Assembly: GCF_004959775.1 (NCBI RefSeq)
Contig: NZ_SJZG01000013.1
Location: 48,186 to 112,185 of the forward strand
Source: Agromyces sp. H66
GTDB lineage: Bacteria > Actinomycetota > Actinomycetes > Actinomycetales > Microbacteriaceae
Reading direction: 5' to 3'
Length of the DNA stretch: 64,000 nucleotides
Part shown: piece by piece, positions 63,874 through 64,000 of the stretch
Position numbering within the stretch: position 1 is the stretch's first letter
Layout of the letters: each line of letters starts with the position of its first letter
Made by a program: the position numbers and the translations under genes
Notes under the pieces: model-generated
Told to the model about the DNA's origin: nothing
The model's input: only the letters and a program-made list of their open reading frames with translations
Database searches by the model: none

Positions 63874-64000
63874 ATGCCACCATCCATCCATCCCGCGGCG
63901 CCGCGTCGCCGCCGAGCGATCGCGGCCGCCCTGAGCGGCCTCGCGATCGGCGTCGCCGGCGTCGGCGCGGCCGCGCTCCCCGCGACCGCCGCGCCCGACG
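63874..64000 (+). CDS. Secreted protein, N-terminal fragment
   Basis: Only the first 42 residues lie in the window. A basic start (MPPSIHPAAPRRRR) followed by a hydrophobic core (AIAAALSGLAIGVAGVGAAA) and PATAAP gives a typical signal peptide. ATG 63874 follows GAGAGG; an in-frame ATG at 63838 would add twelve residues. The mature part is not visible, so no function can be given. It is divergent from a TrmB/LuxR-type regulator. Confidence 0.6.
   Translation, partial: MPPSIHPAAPRRRRAIAAALSGLAIGVAGVGAAALPATAAPD

Overview
The window is high-GC DNA (about 70% by eye) with strong codon bias, frequent GTG starts, 4-bp stop/start overlaps and several apparently leaderless genes. This points to an actinobacterium. 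The gene styles (Wadjet, GH35, maltokinase, TM2 protein, M6 protease, PglZ-type BREX remnants) and the abundance of GGATGYCG/GCATCC words suggest Microbacteriaceae (Agromyces/Microbacterium-like). That placement is an inference; no rRNA or tRNA gene was seen.

Region 1 (1-24.3 kb) is an accessory, defence-rich island. It opens with the 3' end of a BREX type-2-like locus (C-terminus of a BrxD-like ATPase, then a BrxHI-like helicase). Next come a convergent SRA/YDG-domain protein whose C-terminus resembles that of PglZ, and an unknown gene broken by an IS256-family element (perfect 8-bp target duplication) plus a frameshift. Further on are two large orphan proteins of unknown function, an orphan DUF1778 antitoxin, an intact and a 5'-truncated DUF4143 ATPase (both preceded by short repeats), a small toxin/RHH-antitoxin pair, an AbiEii-like nucleotidyltransferase/XRE pair, and a complete type I Wadjet operon (jetABCD) against plasmids.

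Region 2 (24.3-36.3 kb) is metabolic. It holds a GH35 beta-galactosidase, then two adjacent operons that share the same palindrome over their -10 boxes: MaoC hydratase/SDR/acyl-CoA synthetase, and a NitT/TauT-type ABC importer. Together they look like uptake plus CoA-dependent catabolism of an organic acid. A GNAT protein, a VapBC-like module and small genes follow.

Region 3 (36.4-48.7 kb) holds an NDH-2/cytochrome b operon, in which the cytochrome b lacks both apparent heme bH ligands. It also holds a GT39-like membrane glycosyltransferase, membrane and DUF proteins, an epoxide hydrolase, a DUF1254/1214 protein, a secreted M6 metalloprotease, and a PPOX/HxlR divergent pair.

Region 4 (48.7-54.9 kb) is a divergent cell-wall sugar (MurNAc) recycling cluster: murR-like and serine-hydrolase genes on one side, murQ and a three-gene sugar ABC importer on the other.

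Region 5 (54.9-64 kb) carries small housekeeping and regulatory genes: Ogt, a P-loop kinase, TetR, an ICMT-like protein, VapBC, maltokinase, a GyrI-like protein, a zinc-ribbon membrane protein, a TrmB/LuxR-like regulator, and the start of a secreted protein cut by the window edge.
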